The notes: generated by a model not told the origin, from the letters alone. DNA of 64,000 nt from UBA721 sp002705165 (GCA_045565995.1 JBJLEF010000001.1:992001-1056000), one strand, 5' to 3'; shown: positions 55,041 to 64,000, counted from the stretch's first letter. Numbers and translations: made by a program.

Positions 55041-58000
55041 TGATTAGTCACAAGAAAGCTGTTTTGGTTGCTGTAACGCTGGTTAGTGTTTGCTGTACGC
55101 ATCTTCTTGCCCAACCAACACCGCCGGCCGCGCCTTCGCTTGCCGAGCGTCTGCAAATTGATCGCTATAAGGTAAACCAACAGCGGGCACGGGATCTCAC
55201 CACAGACCTTCTTTCAATTTTGGTCGACCGCCAAATGCAGCAGCTCGAGGACAATCGTCTAACAGACTTGCCGCTGTACGAGGATCTCAAAACAATGCGG
55301 GGGAGAATGGGGCAGCTCGCCAAATCGAAAATGCCTGATGTGATTGAATTGTTAGTAAAAGCTGACATCGCTAAACCGTCCGAACGACAGGAATTAATGG
55401 CTGAGGTTCACTCCAGAATGCGTGGAATCCTGCGAGATCTTCTTCGCGAACGAGAGCGACTACGACTACGCAGACAGCAGGCTGAACTGATCGAACGGAT
55501 CGGTGAGATTGTCATTCAGCAGAAAGCAACACTCGACAATACGCTAACCCTGTCGACAGCTCAGGAACAGTTAGTTCTTAGTACCATCGACTCACAAAAG
55601 AACGTTGCCGTCCTCGTCGACGCCTTTGGTGACACCTTAGATCTTGTACAGGACTGGACCGGTGAACTAGGCAAGCTAGCCACTGAATGTAAAAACGTTC
55701 TTGAGACGAATGAGGTTGTAAAACTTCTCAAGCAAGCAGAGGCCCAACTTGAAGCCACCGATTTTAATGACGCGGCAAAGACAGAAAAAGAAGTTGTAAC
55801 CGTCCTTGAGGGTATTCTCCTTAAAATTAGACGCTTTGAAGATCCTGCCTGGATTGACTCTGATGCATCAGAAGCCGCGGAGGATATCCTGACCGCGCAG
55901 GAAAGTTTAAAGGAGGAACTTGAAACCGTTGATCCCGATGATGACATAAAAATTGATGAGCTCGTTCAGGCACAAAACCTAATCCGTGAAAAGCTACAGC
56001 GTCTCGAAAATCTTGTTGTTAACGATGAAAACGCCGCCGAGCTTATCGAGCGTGCACAAGAAGCGGCAATGGAAGCTAGAGAAGAGATCTTTGAAGGCGA
56101 GATCGAGGCGGCTATGGATGAACAGGACGAGATCATAGGCACGCTGGCTGAACTACAGGAACAGCTTAACACTACCACAAACTTACTTGACCCAGATTTA
56201 TCCTCAGAAGAATATTCGGAGATTGCTGATGCTCTCGAAGAAGCCCGGAAGACGCTGGAAACTGCCGATGAGTTGAACAATGATGCGGAACAGGCTTTGG
56301 CGGACAACCAGCTTGCCGAGGCCGAAGAAACAGAACAAATGGTAAGCGAAACGACGCTAGAAGCGGCCACTCAGGCTGACGAAGCCGGATTGCCTGAGCC
56401 TGTGGCGGAAGCCATTGAAGAAGCAAAAGATTCCGCCAAGGAAGCAGCGGAAGCGACAGCTACCGCAAACGACACCAAAGACAATGAGGCTGTTGCTGAA
56501 GAGTCTCAAGATTCTGCTGAGGAGGCGGTCGCCGACGCTGGTGAAGACATTAAAGAAGCCATTGGACGAACTAGCGAAGCCGAAGAAGAAGCACGCAAAA
56601 ATGCCCTTGCCGCAAAGCTAGGCGAATTAAACCGTGCCGTTGATACACTTGAACGAGCTGCTGCCGAAGCCAGAGAGAATGCCGGGCTCCTTTCCGATAA
56701 TAAAGCACCTAATAAACAAGACAATGAAGCCATTAAAGATGACTTCAATACGACCGCTGAGCTTGCGAAAGAAATCGCCAAGGGAGTCGAAAATCTCTCG
56801 CCAGAAGCAACGGAACAACTAAATAACGCTGCTGACAAATCAGAACAAGTCGCTAATGCTGTCGCTGAATCAACGCCGGAAAACCCTGAAGGTGATAATA
56901 GCGAACCCAAAGATGGTGAGCCCCAAACAGACCCACCAGAGGGAAGCGAACCTGCAAACCCTGATAAGAAGATACCAGGTGATGAGGATAGCCCTAATGC
57001 GTCTGAAACATCAAAACCTGAGTCGATACAAAAAGGAGATGACAACGAGGGGTCGCCTGAAAGCAGCGAGCCGCAGGAGGAGAGCTCTGAAAGCCCCCAA
57101 GATCAGCTGGCTCGTCAGGAAAATGCTGAGCAGGCCAAGATGGTTGCTGAAGAACTCGAGGCCGCAGCCAATCAAATTCGTGAGGAGGTTAGCAAAACAG
57201 CTGAAGAACTTATCGATGAGCTCAAAGACCAATTAGCCGGTGTTAATGATGTACAGGAAAGCCTTAACTCATTGGCGAATGCTGAAAACCCCACAGCAGA
57301 GCAAATCACTGACGTTGCTGAAGAAACGCTGCAGTCGATCCCTGATGCTGGAAATGCCTTGCAGCAAGCTGCCGAATCTGCCGAACAGCGAGAAGCAGGC
57401 GAAACTCCTCAGGATCCAATGGCCGGGGATCAAACAGCCGATGCTGACACACCAAATAAAACTGAGCCGGAAGACGGCGAGTCAGGGAATGCGTCGGTCG
57501 ACGAGAATGGGAGCGAAAAAGACCCAGCTATAAATCAAGAACGACAATTACTGCAGGCTGAAGTTCTGGCTGATATCAAAGAAGAAAAAATTCAGCAGGA
57601 ATTACAAATGGCCAACTTCCTCGCCCAGCTAGCCGAACAAGGGAAAGAGTCCGCTCAGGAATTGGCCGAAATGCGTGAGAAACTCGATTCTGACGACCCT
57701 CACAAACCAAATGCAAATGAACTATTCAATGCCGTCATGGAACAAGCCGAGGCGTTGGCTGGCATCGGACAGCTAGCAGCAGAAATAGCCGACCAAGAAA
57801 CTATTGCCAATGAACCCATCGTGGAAGCCTCCGCGTTAGCTGAGGAGCTTACTCAAAACGATCCGCCACCAGAGGATCCCCAACTTGCCGGCGGTGAGGG
57901 TACTCCTGGGCAAGAGCCTGCTCCGAGTGGCGAGCCGATGCCCGGCGGAGAGCCTATGCCCGGAGGACCTCCCGGCGATCCGCAGCCTATTGCAGAATCA

Positions 58001-58546
58001 GGGCCTCCAAACGATAGCTTCATTCCTGAAGATGCCTTAGAGACGGCCGAACTAATGTCCGGCCAAGATCTTGGCGAGGAGTTGGCCCAATCTGAATTGC
58101 CGATGCCAGGCGGAGAGCCGATGCCAGGTGGAGAACCGATGCCAGGTGGAGAACCCATGCCGGGTGGAGAGCCGATGCCGGGCGGAGAACCCATGCCGGG
58201 TGGAAAGCCGATGCCGGGCGGAGAACCCATGCAGACTAACCAGCCTCAATTAGGAGCAGCTACCGCCGAAGGCGGCGCTGCCAGCCAGGGAAAATTAGGC
58301 CCCTCAGAGAACGAAGCTCCCAAAGATGGGCCTGTGGAAGTCGTTGACGCTCAAACCGACAACGACTCTCGAGTGCCCGGCGGTAGAAATGGTGACACCG
58401 ACGCGGCTCCAATTGGCGCTCCTAAATCACCTTGGGTCACATCACTACCAAAGTCTGTTCAACAGGCCATCAAATCCCGAACAAAACGCACTTTACCAGC
58501 CGCCTACGAAGAGCGGCTGAAAAAGTATTTTAATAGTATTAAATAA
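55040..58546 (+). CDS. Giant acidic coiled-coil protein with PMPGGE repeat tract
   Basis: The 1168-residue protein begins with a signal peptide (about 1-25), then a long helical, strongly acidic, Ala/Glu-rich region with heptad-like spacing from about residue 45 to 950. It is rich in 'EEA', 'AAE' and 'EAL' patterns and contains low-complexity segments rich in Glu, Ser, Asn and Pro (about 610-690 and 800-830). Around residues 966-977 and 1021-1062 hexapeptide repeats PMPGGE form a proline/glycine-rich hinge, followed by a Ser/Pro-rich tail and a conserved-looking C-terminus ('WVTSLPKSVQQAIKSR'). It looks like an extended periplasmic spacer or rod. It could correspond to the helical half of DUF4175 proteins. 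Base and residue use is atypical of neighbours because of low complexity. Confidence 0.8.
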   Translation: MISHKKAVLVAVTLVSVCCTHLLAQPTPPAAPSLAERLQIDRYKVNQQRARDLTTDLLSILVDRQMQQLEDNRLTDLPLYEDLKTMRGRMGQLAKSKMPDVIELLVKADIAKPSERQELMAEVHSRMRGILRDLLRERERLRLRRQQAELIERIGEIVIQQKATLDNTLTLSTAQEQLVLSTIDSQKNVAVLVDAFGDTLDLVQDWTGELGKLATECKNVLETNEVVKLLKQAEAQLEATDFNDAAKTEKEVVTVLEGILLKIRRFEDPAWIDSDASEAAEDILTAQESLKEELETVDPDDDIKIDELVQAQNLIREKLQRLENLVVNDENAAELIERAQEAAMEAREEIFEGEIEAAMDEQDEIIGTLAELQEQLNTTTNLLDPDLSSEEYSEIADALEEARKTLETADELNNDAEQALADNQLAEAEETEQMVSETTLEAATQADEAGLPEPVAEAIEEAKDSAKEAAEATATANDTKDNEAVAEESQDSAEEAVADAGEDIKEAIGRTSEAEEEARKNALAAKLGELNRAVDTLERAAAEARENAGLLSDNKAPNKQDNEAIKDDFNTTAELAKEIAKGVENLSPEATEQLNNAADKSEQVANAVAESTPENPEGDNSEPKDGEPQTDPPEGSEPANPDKKIPGDEDSPNASETSKPESIQKGDDNEGSPESSEPQEESSESPQDQLARQENAEQAKMVAEELEAAANQIREEVSKTAEELIDELKDQLAGVNDVQESLNSLANAENPTAEQITDVAEETLQSIPDAGNALQQAAESAEQREAGETPQDPMAGDQTADADTPNKTEPEDGESGNASVDENGSEKDPAINQERQLLQAEVLADIKEEKIQQELQMANFLAQLAEQGKESAQELAEMREKLDSDDPHKPNANELFNAVMEQAEALAGIGQLAAEIADQETIANEPIVEASALAEELTQNDPPPEDPQLAGGEGTPGQEPAPSGEPMPGGEPMPGGPPGDPQPIAESGPPNDSFIPEDALETAELMSGQDLGEELAQSELPMPGGEPMPGGEPMPGGEPMPGGEPMPGGEPMPGGKPMPGGEPMQTNQPQLGAATAEGGAASQGKLGPSENEAPKDGPVEVVDAQTDNDSRVPGGRNGDTDAAPIGAPKSPWVTSLPKSVQQAIKSRTKRTLPAAYEERLKKYFNSIK
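58100..58225 (+). repeat. 18-base tandem repeat coding for PMPGGE
   Basis: Seven tandem 18-base units (58100-58225) encode PMPGGE, with one unit reading PMPGGK. Third codon positions vary between units (ccg/ccc, cca/ccg, ggt/ggc, gag/gaa), so the array is not fresh slippage only. Two further copies lie at 57935-57970. All are in frame with the 1168-residue protein. Confidence 0.95.
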
Positions 58547-58586
58547 ACACTACGTAGAACGAACCACTTAGACTTGGAAACCGAAG

Positions 58587-59627
58587 ATGTCGGAAGAAAA
58601 TCAAACAACTAATGACAGTGACGTCGCTGCTGTTGAGTCATGGGCCGCTAAATGCCAGGGCTTAAGAACGGAATTACAAAAATCGATTATTGGTCAGGAA
58701 GATGTCATCGAACAAGTCCTCATCGCCATTCTTGCTCGAGGACATGCTCTTTTAGAAGGGGTGCCCGGACTCGCCAAGACACTAATGATCTCGTCGATCG
58801 CTGAGGCTTTAACTCTTTCTTTTCACCGAATTCAATTTACACCTGACTTAATGCCCTCGGACATTACGGGTACCGACGTGCTCAGAGAAGACCCTGTAAC
58901 CAAAGAGCGTGAATATTCGTTTATACAGGGCCCTATTTTTGCCAACATGATTCTGGCGGATGAAATTAATCGTACGCCACCAAAAACACAAGCCGCCATG
59001 CTCGAAGCGATGCAGGAACGGTTTATTTCTGCCGGGGGTAAAACTCACAAGTTGCCTGCGCCGTTTTTCGTTCTTGCGACTCAAAACCCACTGGAACAAG
59101 AGGGTACCTATCCACTTCCTGAAGCTCAACTCGACCGTTTTCTTCTCTATATCAAGGTTGGCTATCCAACTGCAGCTGAGGAATGGGATATTGCTCGAAA
59201 AGTATCGGCAGGAGCTCTTGGTGGAATCGAGTCTATCATTTCCGCCGAGGAAATTATGGATGCTCAGGGGCTTACACGCCGGATGCCGGTATGTGATCAG
59301 GTGCTGGGGTATGCTCATGCTCTGGTTCGTGCCACCCGACCTGGTACAGAAGAAGCTCCAGACTTTGTCAATGAATCGGTGGGGTGGGGTGCTGGTCCTC
59401 GGGGTGTTCTCTCGCTGATTTCCTGTGCCAAGGCCCGTGCCTTACTGAAGGGTCGTTATCACACTAGCGTCGAAGACGTACAAGCCATTGTGATGCCTGC
59501 CTTACGCCACCGAATTGCTCCAAACTATGCTGGTATGGCGGCTGGTCTTGATAGTGAAAAACTATTAGAAATGCTTTTGGAAGCCGTTCCTGCTGACCAG
59601 ACTTTTAGTGAACCGGCTACTGTTTAA
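58587..59627 (+). CDS. MoxR-family AAA+ ATPase
   Basis: The 346-residue cytoplasmic ATPase has Walker A 'GVPGLAKT' (58-65), Walker B 'ILADEINRTPPKTQAAMLEA' (from about 122), sensor 1 'FFVLATQNPLEQEGTYPLPE' and the C-terminal lid 'DVQAIVMPALRHRI'. MoxR ATPases work with VWA proteins as chaperone-like systems for maturing envelope or metal-containing complexes. Here the DUF58 gene follows after 18 bases and VWA genes lie just upstream, the standard set. The gap to the giant acidic gene is 40 bases. Length and motifs are those of an intact family member. Confidence 0.96.
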   Translation: MSEENQTTNDSDVAAVESWAAKCQGLRTELQKSIIGQEDVIEQVLIAILARGHALLEGVPGLAKTLMISSIAEALTLSFHRIQFTPDLMPSDITGTDVLREDPVTKEREYSFIQGPIFANMILADEINRTPPKTQAAMLEAMQERFISAGGKTHKLPAPFFVLATQNPLEQEGTYPLPEAQLDRFLLYIKVGYPTAAEEWDIARKVSAGALGGIESIISAEEIMDAQGLTRRMPVCDQVLGYAHALVRATRPGTEEAPDFVNESVGWGAGPRGVLSLISCAKARALLKGRYHTSVEDVQAIVMPALRHRIAPNYAGMAAGLDSEKLLEMLLEAVPADQTFSEPATV

Positions 59628-59645
59628 TAGGCTGACTGCCCTGAC

Positions 59646-60551
59646 ATGTCCTCTGCGATTCTCAACAAGTACATTCGCCCAGAAGTATTGAGTCAGCTTA
59701 CGCGCTTCAAGCTGGATCCCCGACAACTCGTGGAGGGAAATCTTGCTGGGGCACACAAAAGTCCATTCCATGGTTTCGCTGTAGAATTTGCAAGCCACCG
59801 CGAATATGTGGCTGGTGATGATCTGCGTCATCTGGACTGGAAAGTTTACTTTCGTCACGAACGTCACGTGATCAAGCAATATGAAATGGAGACAAACCTT
59901 AATTGTCATCTCATATTGGACGTGTCAGCGTCGATGAGATACGGAGAAGAAGACCAGCAGAAATTGCTGTATAGCTCTCAGATAGCCACCACACTGGCTT
60001 ATCTTGTCGTGGAACAGTCTGACCGGGTATCACTAACAACGTTTGATAATAAAACCCGAGGTTACCTTCCCCCATCGAATAACATGGGCCAGATCATTCG
60101 AATGACAGAGTCTCTGGATCAGGTAAAGTCCATTAACAAAACAAATATCGCGAAAACACTTGGGGAAGTGTCGGCCAAAATTGGGAGGCGAAGTATTGTC
60201 GTTGTCATTTCAGACTTCTTCGTCGAGATTGAGGATTTGAAAGATGCTTTGCAGCGGCTTCGTTATGACAATCATGAAGTCGTACTCATGCATGTAATGC
60301 ATCAGGATGAACTCCGTTTTGATATGGACGGCATGATTCGATTTATCGGGTTGGAAGATCCGGATCAACTCTTAACACGTCCCCATGACATCCGTGATGC
60401 CTATCTGGAAGCCGTAGAAAAGTTTATGGTTGATTTTCAAAAACTATGTGATGCCAACCGCTGTGAATACGTCCTCTGTGACACAAGCAAAGATCTTGGA
60501 GTCACTTTCGCTCAATATCTGCAACAACGTTCACAGGCTGGCAGATTGTAA
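59646..60551 (+). CDS. DUF58 protein, VWA-like partner of MoxR
   Basis: The 301-residue protein carries the DUF58 signature 'EYVAGDDLRHLDWKVYFRHE' near residue 56 and a MIDAS-like motif 'LILDVSASMRYGEEDQQK' near residue 96, plus 'SIVVVISDFFVEIEDLKDAL'. No signal peptide or helix is present, so it is cytoplasmic and should contact the MoxR ATPase. It is the last gene of the envelope cluster; its stop overlaps the downstream ATG of the sulfatase frame (60551), but the sulfatase more likely starts at 60611. Confidence 0.94.
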   Translation: MSSAILNKYIRPEVLSQLTRFKLDPRQLVEGNLAGAHKSPFHGFAVEFASHREYVAGDDLRHLDWKVYFRHERHVIKQYEMETNLNCHLILDVSASMRYGEEDQQKLLYSSQIATTLAYLVVEQSDRVSLTTFDNKTRGYLPPSNNMGQIIRMTESLDQVKSINKTNIAKTLGEVSAKIGRRSIVVVISDFFVEIEDLKDALQRLRYDNHEVVLMHVMHQDELRFDMDGMIRFIGLEDPDQLLTRPHDIRDAYLEAVEKFMVDFQKLCDANRCEYVLCDTSKDLGVTFAQYLQQRSQAGRL

Positions 60552-60610
60552 TGATTCAAACCTCAGGTTTGCTACGTTCATTCTTTCGTTTATTAAACCC
60601 CAGGTGCTAT

Positions 60611-62038
60611 ATGCGTCCTTTCGTTCTTCTCTCACTTCTTTTGCAGCCCGTCCTTACGTTCGCTGCCGAACAACCCAATGTCATCCTCGTGATGGCCGAT
60701 GACATGGGGTATGGTCAAACCGGCTATTACAATCATCCGATCCTTAAAACACCAAACCTCGACGCGATGGCCGCGAATGGGATACGTTTTGACCGATTTT
60801 ATGCGGGTGCTCCTAATTGCTCACCAACGAGAGCGACTGTTCTTACGGGTCGATCCAATGATCGGACGGGCGTTCACAACCATGGTTATGCAATCAATAA
60901 ACAGGAAAAAACGATCGCTCAGGCTTTCCAAAAAGCCGGTTATTCAACGGCTCACTTTGGAAAATGGCATCTAAACGGACTTCGTGGACCTGGGGCACCC
61001 ATCTTCAAAGAAGATGCTCATCATCCGGGACATCTCGGCTTTGATTACTGGTTGAGTGTCACGAATTTCTTTGATATGAATCCTATCCTTAGCCGAAATG
61101 GCGTATGGGAAGAACATGGCGGTGATTCTTCCGAAGTCGTCGTCAAGGAAGCCCTGGACTATATTCGAGGTGAAAATGAAAAGGGGAAACCAGTCTTTAT
61201 CGTGATCTGGTACGGTACTCCACATAGTCCTTTTATGGCCTACGAATCTGACGCCGAGCAGTTTGTTCATCTTAATCCGGCGTCTCGTGATCACTATGCT
61301 GAGCTAGTCGCTATGGACCGCTCCATTGGTACCCTAAGAAAAGAACTTCGTGACTTTGGTATGGCAAACAACACCATCCTCTGGTTCAACAGCGATAATG
61401 GTGGTCTGGGAAACATCACTCCCGGGACCGTTGGAGACCTACGGGGATTTAAGAATTCGGTTTACGAAGGTGGCCTACGGGTCCCCGCTGTCGTTGAATG
61501 GCCTGCTCATATTAAACCGCAAATTTCTAATTATCCTGCCTGCACCATGGATATTTTCCCAACGCTAATCGACTTCGCCGGACTCTCGAAGAAACACATT
61601 AACAAAGTTACAGACGGTGCCTCGTTAGCCAAAGTCATTAACTCTGATCTTTCGGCCCGCCCGGCTCCGATTGGCTTCCGACATACGGGGCGTGCTGCCT
61701 GGATTGATAACAACTACAAACTTATAACACTGAAGGTCGGCGGTGGCGAATATCAACTCTACGATCTAAAGACCGATCCTAAAGAGCAAACAGATCTGCT
61801 TGCTAGCAAGCCAGTGGTGGCTAATAGAATGATTAAGTCTTTCGAAATCTGGAATGCGTCTGTCGAAAAGAGTCGTCTAGGTGCAGACTATTCTTCGGGC
61901 AAAGTAGATCCCTTTCCTCGTCCACAACAGACCGACCTAATGACGCTGCCCGAATATCAAAAACACTTTGACGAATGGATTAAGCGGCCCGAATTCAAGC
62001 CGTACATCGAACGCCAACTCAAGAAACAACAAAATTAG
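60611..62038 (+). CDS. Formylglycine-dependent sulfatase
   Basis: The open frame can start at 60551, but the ATG at 60611 directly begins a signal peptide ('MRPFVLLSLLLQPVLTFA') with an AGG motif nearby, so it is preferred (475 residues). Type I sulfatase motifs are present: 'NVILVMADDMGYG' (calcium ligands), the formylglycine site 'CSPTRATVLTGR' where Cys70 is expected to be modified by an anaerobic or aerobic maturase outside the window, 'GKWHLNG' and 'FNSDNGGLG'. This is a periplasmic sulfatase. Planctomycetes carry dozens for algal sulfated polysaccharides. It ends 49 bases before the convergent gyrB stop. Confidence 0.94.
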   Translation: MRPFVLLSLLLQPVLTFAAEQPNVILVMADDMGYGQTGYYNHPILKTPNLDAMAANGIRFDRFYAGAPNCSPTRATVLTGRSNDRTGVHNHGYAINKQEKTIAQAFQKAGYSTAHFGKWHLNGLRGPGAPIFKEDAHHPGHLGFDYWLSVTNFFDMNPILSRNGVWEEHGGDSSEVVVKEALDYIRGENEKGKPVFIVIWYGTPHSPFMAYESDAEQFVHLNPASRDHYAELVAMDRSIGTLRKELRDFGMANNTILWFNSDNGGLGNITPGTVGDLRGFKNSVYEGGLRVPAVVEWPAHIKPQISNYPACTMDIFPTLIDFAGLSKKHINKVTDGASLAKVINSDLSARPAPIGFRHTGRAAWIDNNYKLITLKVGGGEYQLYDLKTDPKEQTDLLASKPVVANRMIKSFEIWNASVEKSRLGADYSSGKVDPFPRPQQTDLMTLPEYQKHFDEWIKRPEFKPYIERQLKKQQN

Positions 62039-62087
62039 AAGCTCTGGTAGTCCAAAGACGGCTTATTCTTTTTTTCCCACCGTCGTT

Positions 62088-64000
62088 TTAAACATCCAGA
62101 TTTTGCACTTCCAAAGCATGTTTCTGTATAAACTCCCGGCGAGGCTCTACGTTGTCCCCCATGAGTACACGAAACATATCATCCGCTGCGGCCAGATCCT
62201 GCATGGTAACCTTTACCAACGTTCGGTTTTCCGGATCTAGTGTTGTTTCACGAAGCTCTTCGGCGTTCATTTCACCCAGCCCTTTAAAGCGAGTCAATTG
62301 AAGCCCTTTTTCACCAGCGGCTCTTACTGCTGCTGTTAGCCCGCGAAGGTCTTTTAGATTGATGTCTGAATCACCACGCCGCAGAATATATCGTGGAACT
62401 TCTATGCCAGTCCGTTCCTGCGGCAAAAGAGCCTGAACATCCAATCCATAGTTTAAAAGTGACTTCAGGCCGGCGTTGATCGTCCTGACTTCATGCAACT
62501 CCACAACGTGAATAACGTTTTCCGGGGCCACGACTTCCTCTTCGCCTTCCTCTGCTGGATCTGGTTGATCTGCTTCCTCGGGAGTATTAGCGTCGATAAA
62601 ATCATCGACGTCGGCCCGTTCTACAAACCAATGATCAGCATTACCATGAAAGACATGATATACAGGCAATTTATTGCTGACAGGATCAAGACGTTCTGCA
62701 TGGACCCGAAGGTTAATTCCCCGACGTTCCAATGCGATCAAGGCGTCTTCAGTATCAGCCAGGTTGCGGCAAAGCTCGTTCATTTTGTCGCCTGTAAATT
62801 CTTGCCCATCCTCTGTGATAAAGACGGCATCCGCCAGTCCTTTTTCGAGAAGCTGCGTTTTCATTTCTTCTTCACTCTGAACGTAATAAACTTCTTTTCC
62901 CCGCCGTACCCGGAATAAAGGGGGCTGAGCCACGTAGACATGCCCTCGTTTGACGAGGCTGAACATCTGACGATAGAAAAAGCAAAGCAATAATGTTCGG
63001 ATGTGGGAGCCGTCTACGTCGGCGTCCGTCATAATAATAATTTTGTTGTAACGCAACTTATCCAATTGCTGATCATCCCCGATACCACTGCCTATCGCGT
63101 TGATCATGCTCTGGACTTCCTCATTGGCCAGTACCTTGTCAACACGAGACTTATAGGCATTGATAATCTTACCGCGAAGTGGAAGAATCGCCTGATAGTT
63201 CTTTAAGCGTCCGCCTTCGGCCGAACCGCCAGCCGAGTCACCTTCGACAAGATATAGCTCGCACTTCTCCATATCCTTGCTGATACAGTCGCGAAGTTTC
63301 CCCGGCAGGCTTCCACCACCAAGAACATCTTTGCGTTTACGCATTAACTGTCGGGCCTTTCTCGCCGCATCACGAGCCTCCATCGCTATGATGCCTTTAT
63401 TGACGATAATCCGAGCATTTTTAGGGTTTTCTTCCAGGTACTTACTAAACGCTGCATGAAAAGTTGTCGCGATTGCCGATTCAACTTCTCGGTTACCAAG
63501 TTTCGTTTTGGTCTGACCTTCAAATTGCGGGTGCGCTACTCGAGTGGAAAGAACTACTGTTATCCCTTCCCTCACATCATCACCTGACGGCGCTTCTTTG
63601 GCATCCTTGATGATTTTCTCTTTGACACCATAGGTATTGAGCACGCGGGTTAACGATTTACGAAAGCCTGTTTCATGTGTCCCCCCCTCATGGGTGTGTA
63701 TATTATTCACATATGAATGAAGGTGCTCGGAATAATCATTCGTGTATTGCAGGGCAATTTCAAAGCCCACAATAGTACCATCGTCGACTTCCTGTTCTGC
63801 ATCTAGATAAAAGATATCCGAGTGCAAAACGTCACTAGCCCTATTTAGATGCTGCACAAAGTCGATGATTCCATTTTCATAACAGAATTTATCGGACTGG
63901 CCTGTCCTTTCGTCACTAACTTCAATCTGAACCCCTTTATTCAAGAAAGCCAGATCCTGGAGGCGTTTGACAAGAATATCATATTGGAATTTGGTAGTTT
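62088..64000 (-). CDS. gyrB: DNA gyrase subunit B, N-terminal part beyond window edge
   Basis: The frame is open to the right edge; in the window lie the transducer domain onward, opening with 'FQYDILVKRLQDLAFLNKGV' at the edge. The TOPRIM domain is marked by 'LYLVEGDSAGGSAEGGR' and 'IIMTDADVDGSHIRTLLL', and the C-terminus 'VLMGDNVEPRREFIQKHAL' is standard for GyrB. An insert rich in acidic residues ('DQPDPAEEGEEEVVAPEN') lies between TOPRIM and the C-terminal block, as in many planctomycete and proteobacterial GyrB. The ATPase (GHKL) domain is missing only because of the window. ParE is possible but the C-terminus favours GyrB. It is convergent with the sulfatase gene, 49 bases apart. Confidence 0.93.
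   Translation of the reverse strand, partial: TTKFQYDILVKRLQDLAFLNKGVQIEVSDERTGQSDKFCYENGIIDFVQHLNRASDVLHSDIFYLDAEQEVDDGTIVGFEIALQYTNDYSEHLHSYVNNIHTHEGGTHETGFRKSLTRVLNTYGVKEKIIKDAKEAPSGDDVREGITVVLSTRVAHPQFEGQTKTKLGNREVESAIATTFHAAFSKYLEENPKNARIIVNKGIIAMEARDAARKARQLMRKRKDVLGGGSLPGKLRDCISKDMEKCELYLVEGDSAGGSAEGGRLKNYQAILPLRGKIINAYKSRVDKVLANEEVQSMINAIGSGIGDDQQLDKLRYNKIIIMTDADVDGSHIRTLLLCFFYRQMFSLVKRGHVYVAQPPLFRVRRGKEVYYVQSEEEMKTQLLEKGLADAVFITEDGQEFTGDKMNELCRNLADTEDALIALERRGINLRVHAERLDPVSNKLPVYHVFHGNADHWFVERADVDDFIDANTPEEADQPDPAEEGEEEVVAPENVIHVVELHEVRTINAGLKSLLNYGLDVQALLPQERTGIEVPRYILRRGDSDINLKDLRGLTAAVRAAGEKGLQLTRFKGLGEMNAEELRETTLDPENRTLVKVTMQDLAAADDMFRVLMGDNVEPRREFIQKHALEVQNLDV

Noticed and set aside
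56506..57045. 179-residue minus-strand frame rich in Ser inside the acidic rod gene
   Set aside because: It is a shadow of the low-complexity coding sequence on the plus strand; no ribosome site, no recognisable domain, and composition mirrors the sense gene.
58100..58225. CRISPR-like array
   Set aside because: Units are contiguous 18-mers without spacers and keep a coding frame.
57853..58230. Gly/Pro-rich minus-strand frame over the PMPGGE repeat
   Set aside because: The repeat reads open on both strands because its unit has a length divisible by three without stops. Nothing else supports a gene.
62493..62918. 141-residue plus-strand frame inside gyrB
   Set aside because: gyrB is certain on the other strand; this frame has no recognisable content.

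Overview
The window is planctomycete chromosome, most likely from the Planctomycetaceae or Pirellulaceae and probably aquatic. The evidence is the density of families that expanded in Planctomycetota: five DUF1501 proteins, three DUF1549-type proteins (two of them complete PSCyt1-DUF1549-DUF1553 proteins), one DUF1552/DUF1592 pair, ThuA-like and DUF1080 proteins, a formylglycine sulfatase, and a MoxR/DUF58/BatA cluster. Base composition looks near 50% GC by eye. No rRNA, tRNA, CRISPR, phage or insertion sequence was recognised, and no stretch above 300 bases lacks a gene.

Left half (1 to about 32.0 kb): every gene is on the minus strand. In transcription order, an ABC sugar importer (31998 to 28052: lipoprotein binding protein, double ATPase, permease) is followed by a lone ATP synthase c-subunit gene with a clear intrinsic terminator. 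Next come an SMP-30/gluconolactonase-like protein, an AmpG-like MFS transporter, a PSCyt1-DUF1549-DUF1553 protein with a discoidin-like insert and its DUF1501 partner, a tandem-duplicated DUF1080 protein, a two-lobed alpha/beta hydrolase and a hydroxypyruvate-isomerase-like TIM barrel. The run ends with a DUF1592/DUF1552 pair, a second PSCyt1/DUF1501 pair, two more DUF1501 proteins, an unknown secreted protein, an isochorismatase-ThuA fusion and a truncated Big_2-DUF1549 protein. Most carry Sec or Tat signals, so this looks like a periplasmic carbohydrate-processing region; the substrate is not visible.

Middle (32.25 to 40.2 kb): a plus-strand run encodes a PQQ-type propeller, a TauD-type dioxygenase, a ThuA-like protein, a DUF1501 protein, an esterase and a stand-alone isochorismatase-like hydrolase. 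It meets a minus-strand metallophosphoesterase tail to tail, with overlapping coding ends.

Right half (40.4 to 60.6 kb): a tightly packed plus-strand cluster, many genes joined by ATGA or TAATG overlaps, encodes a 1554-residue membrane-anchored PA14/propeller protein, an NPCBM-like protein, a prenyltransferase-repeat protein, a BatA/VWA protein, a VWA/amidotransferase-like membrane protein, a DUF4175-like membrane protein, a 1168-residue acidic coiled-coil protein with a PMPGGE repeat tract, a MoxR ATPase and a DUF58 protein. This is the best candidate here for a poorly described system: an AAA+/VWA cell-envelope assembly with large lineage-specific partners. A sulfatase follows, and gyrB enters from the right edge on the minus strand.
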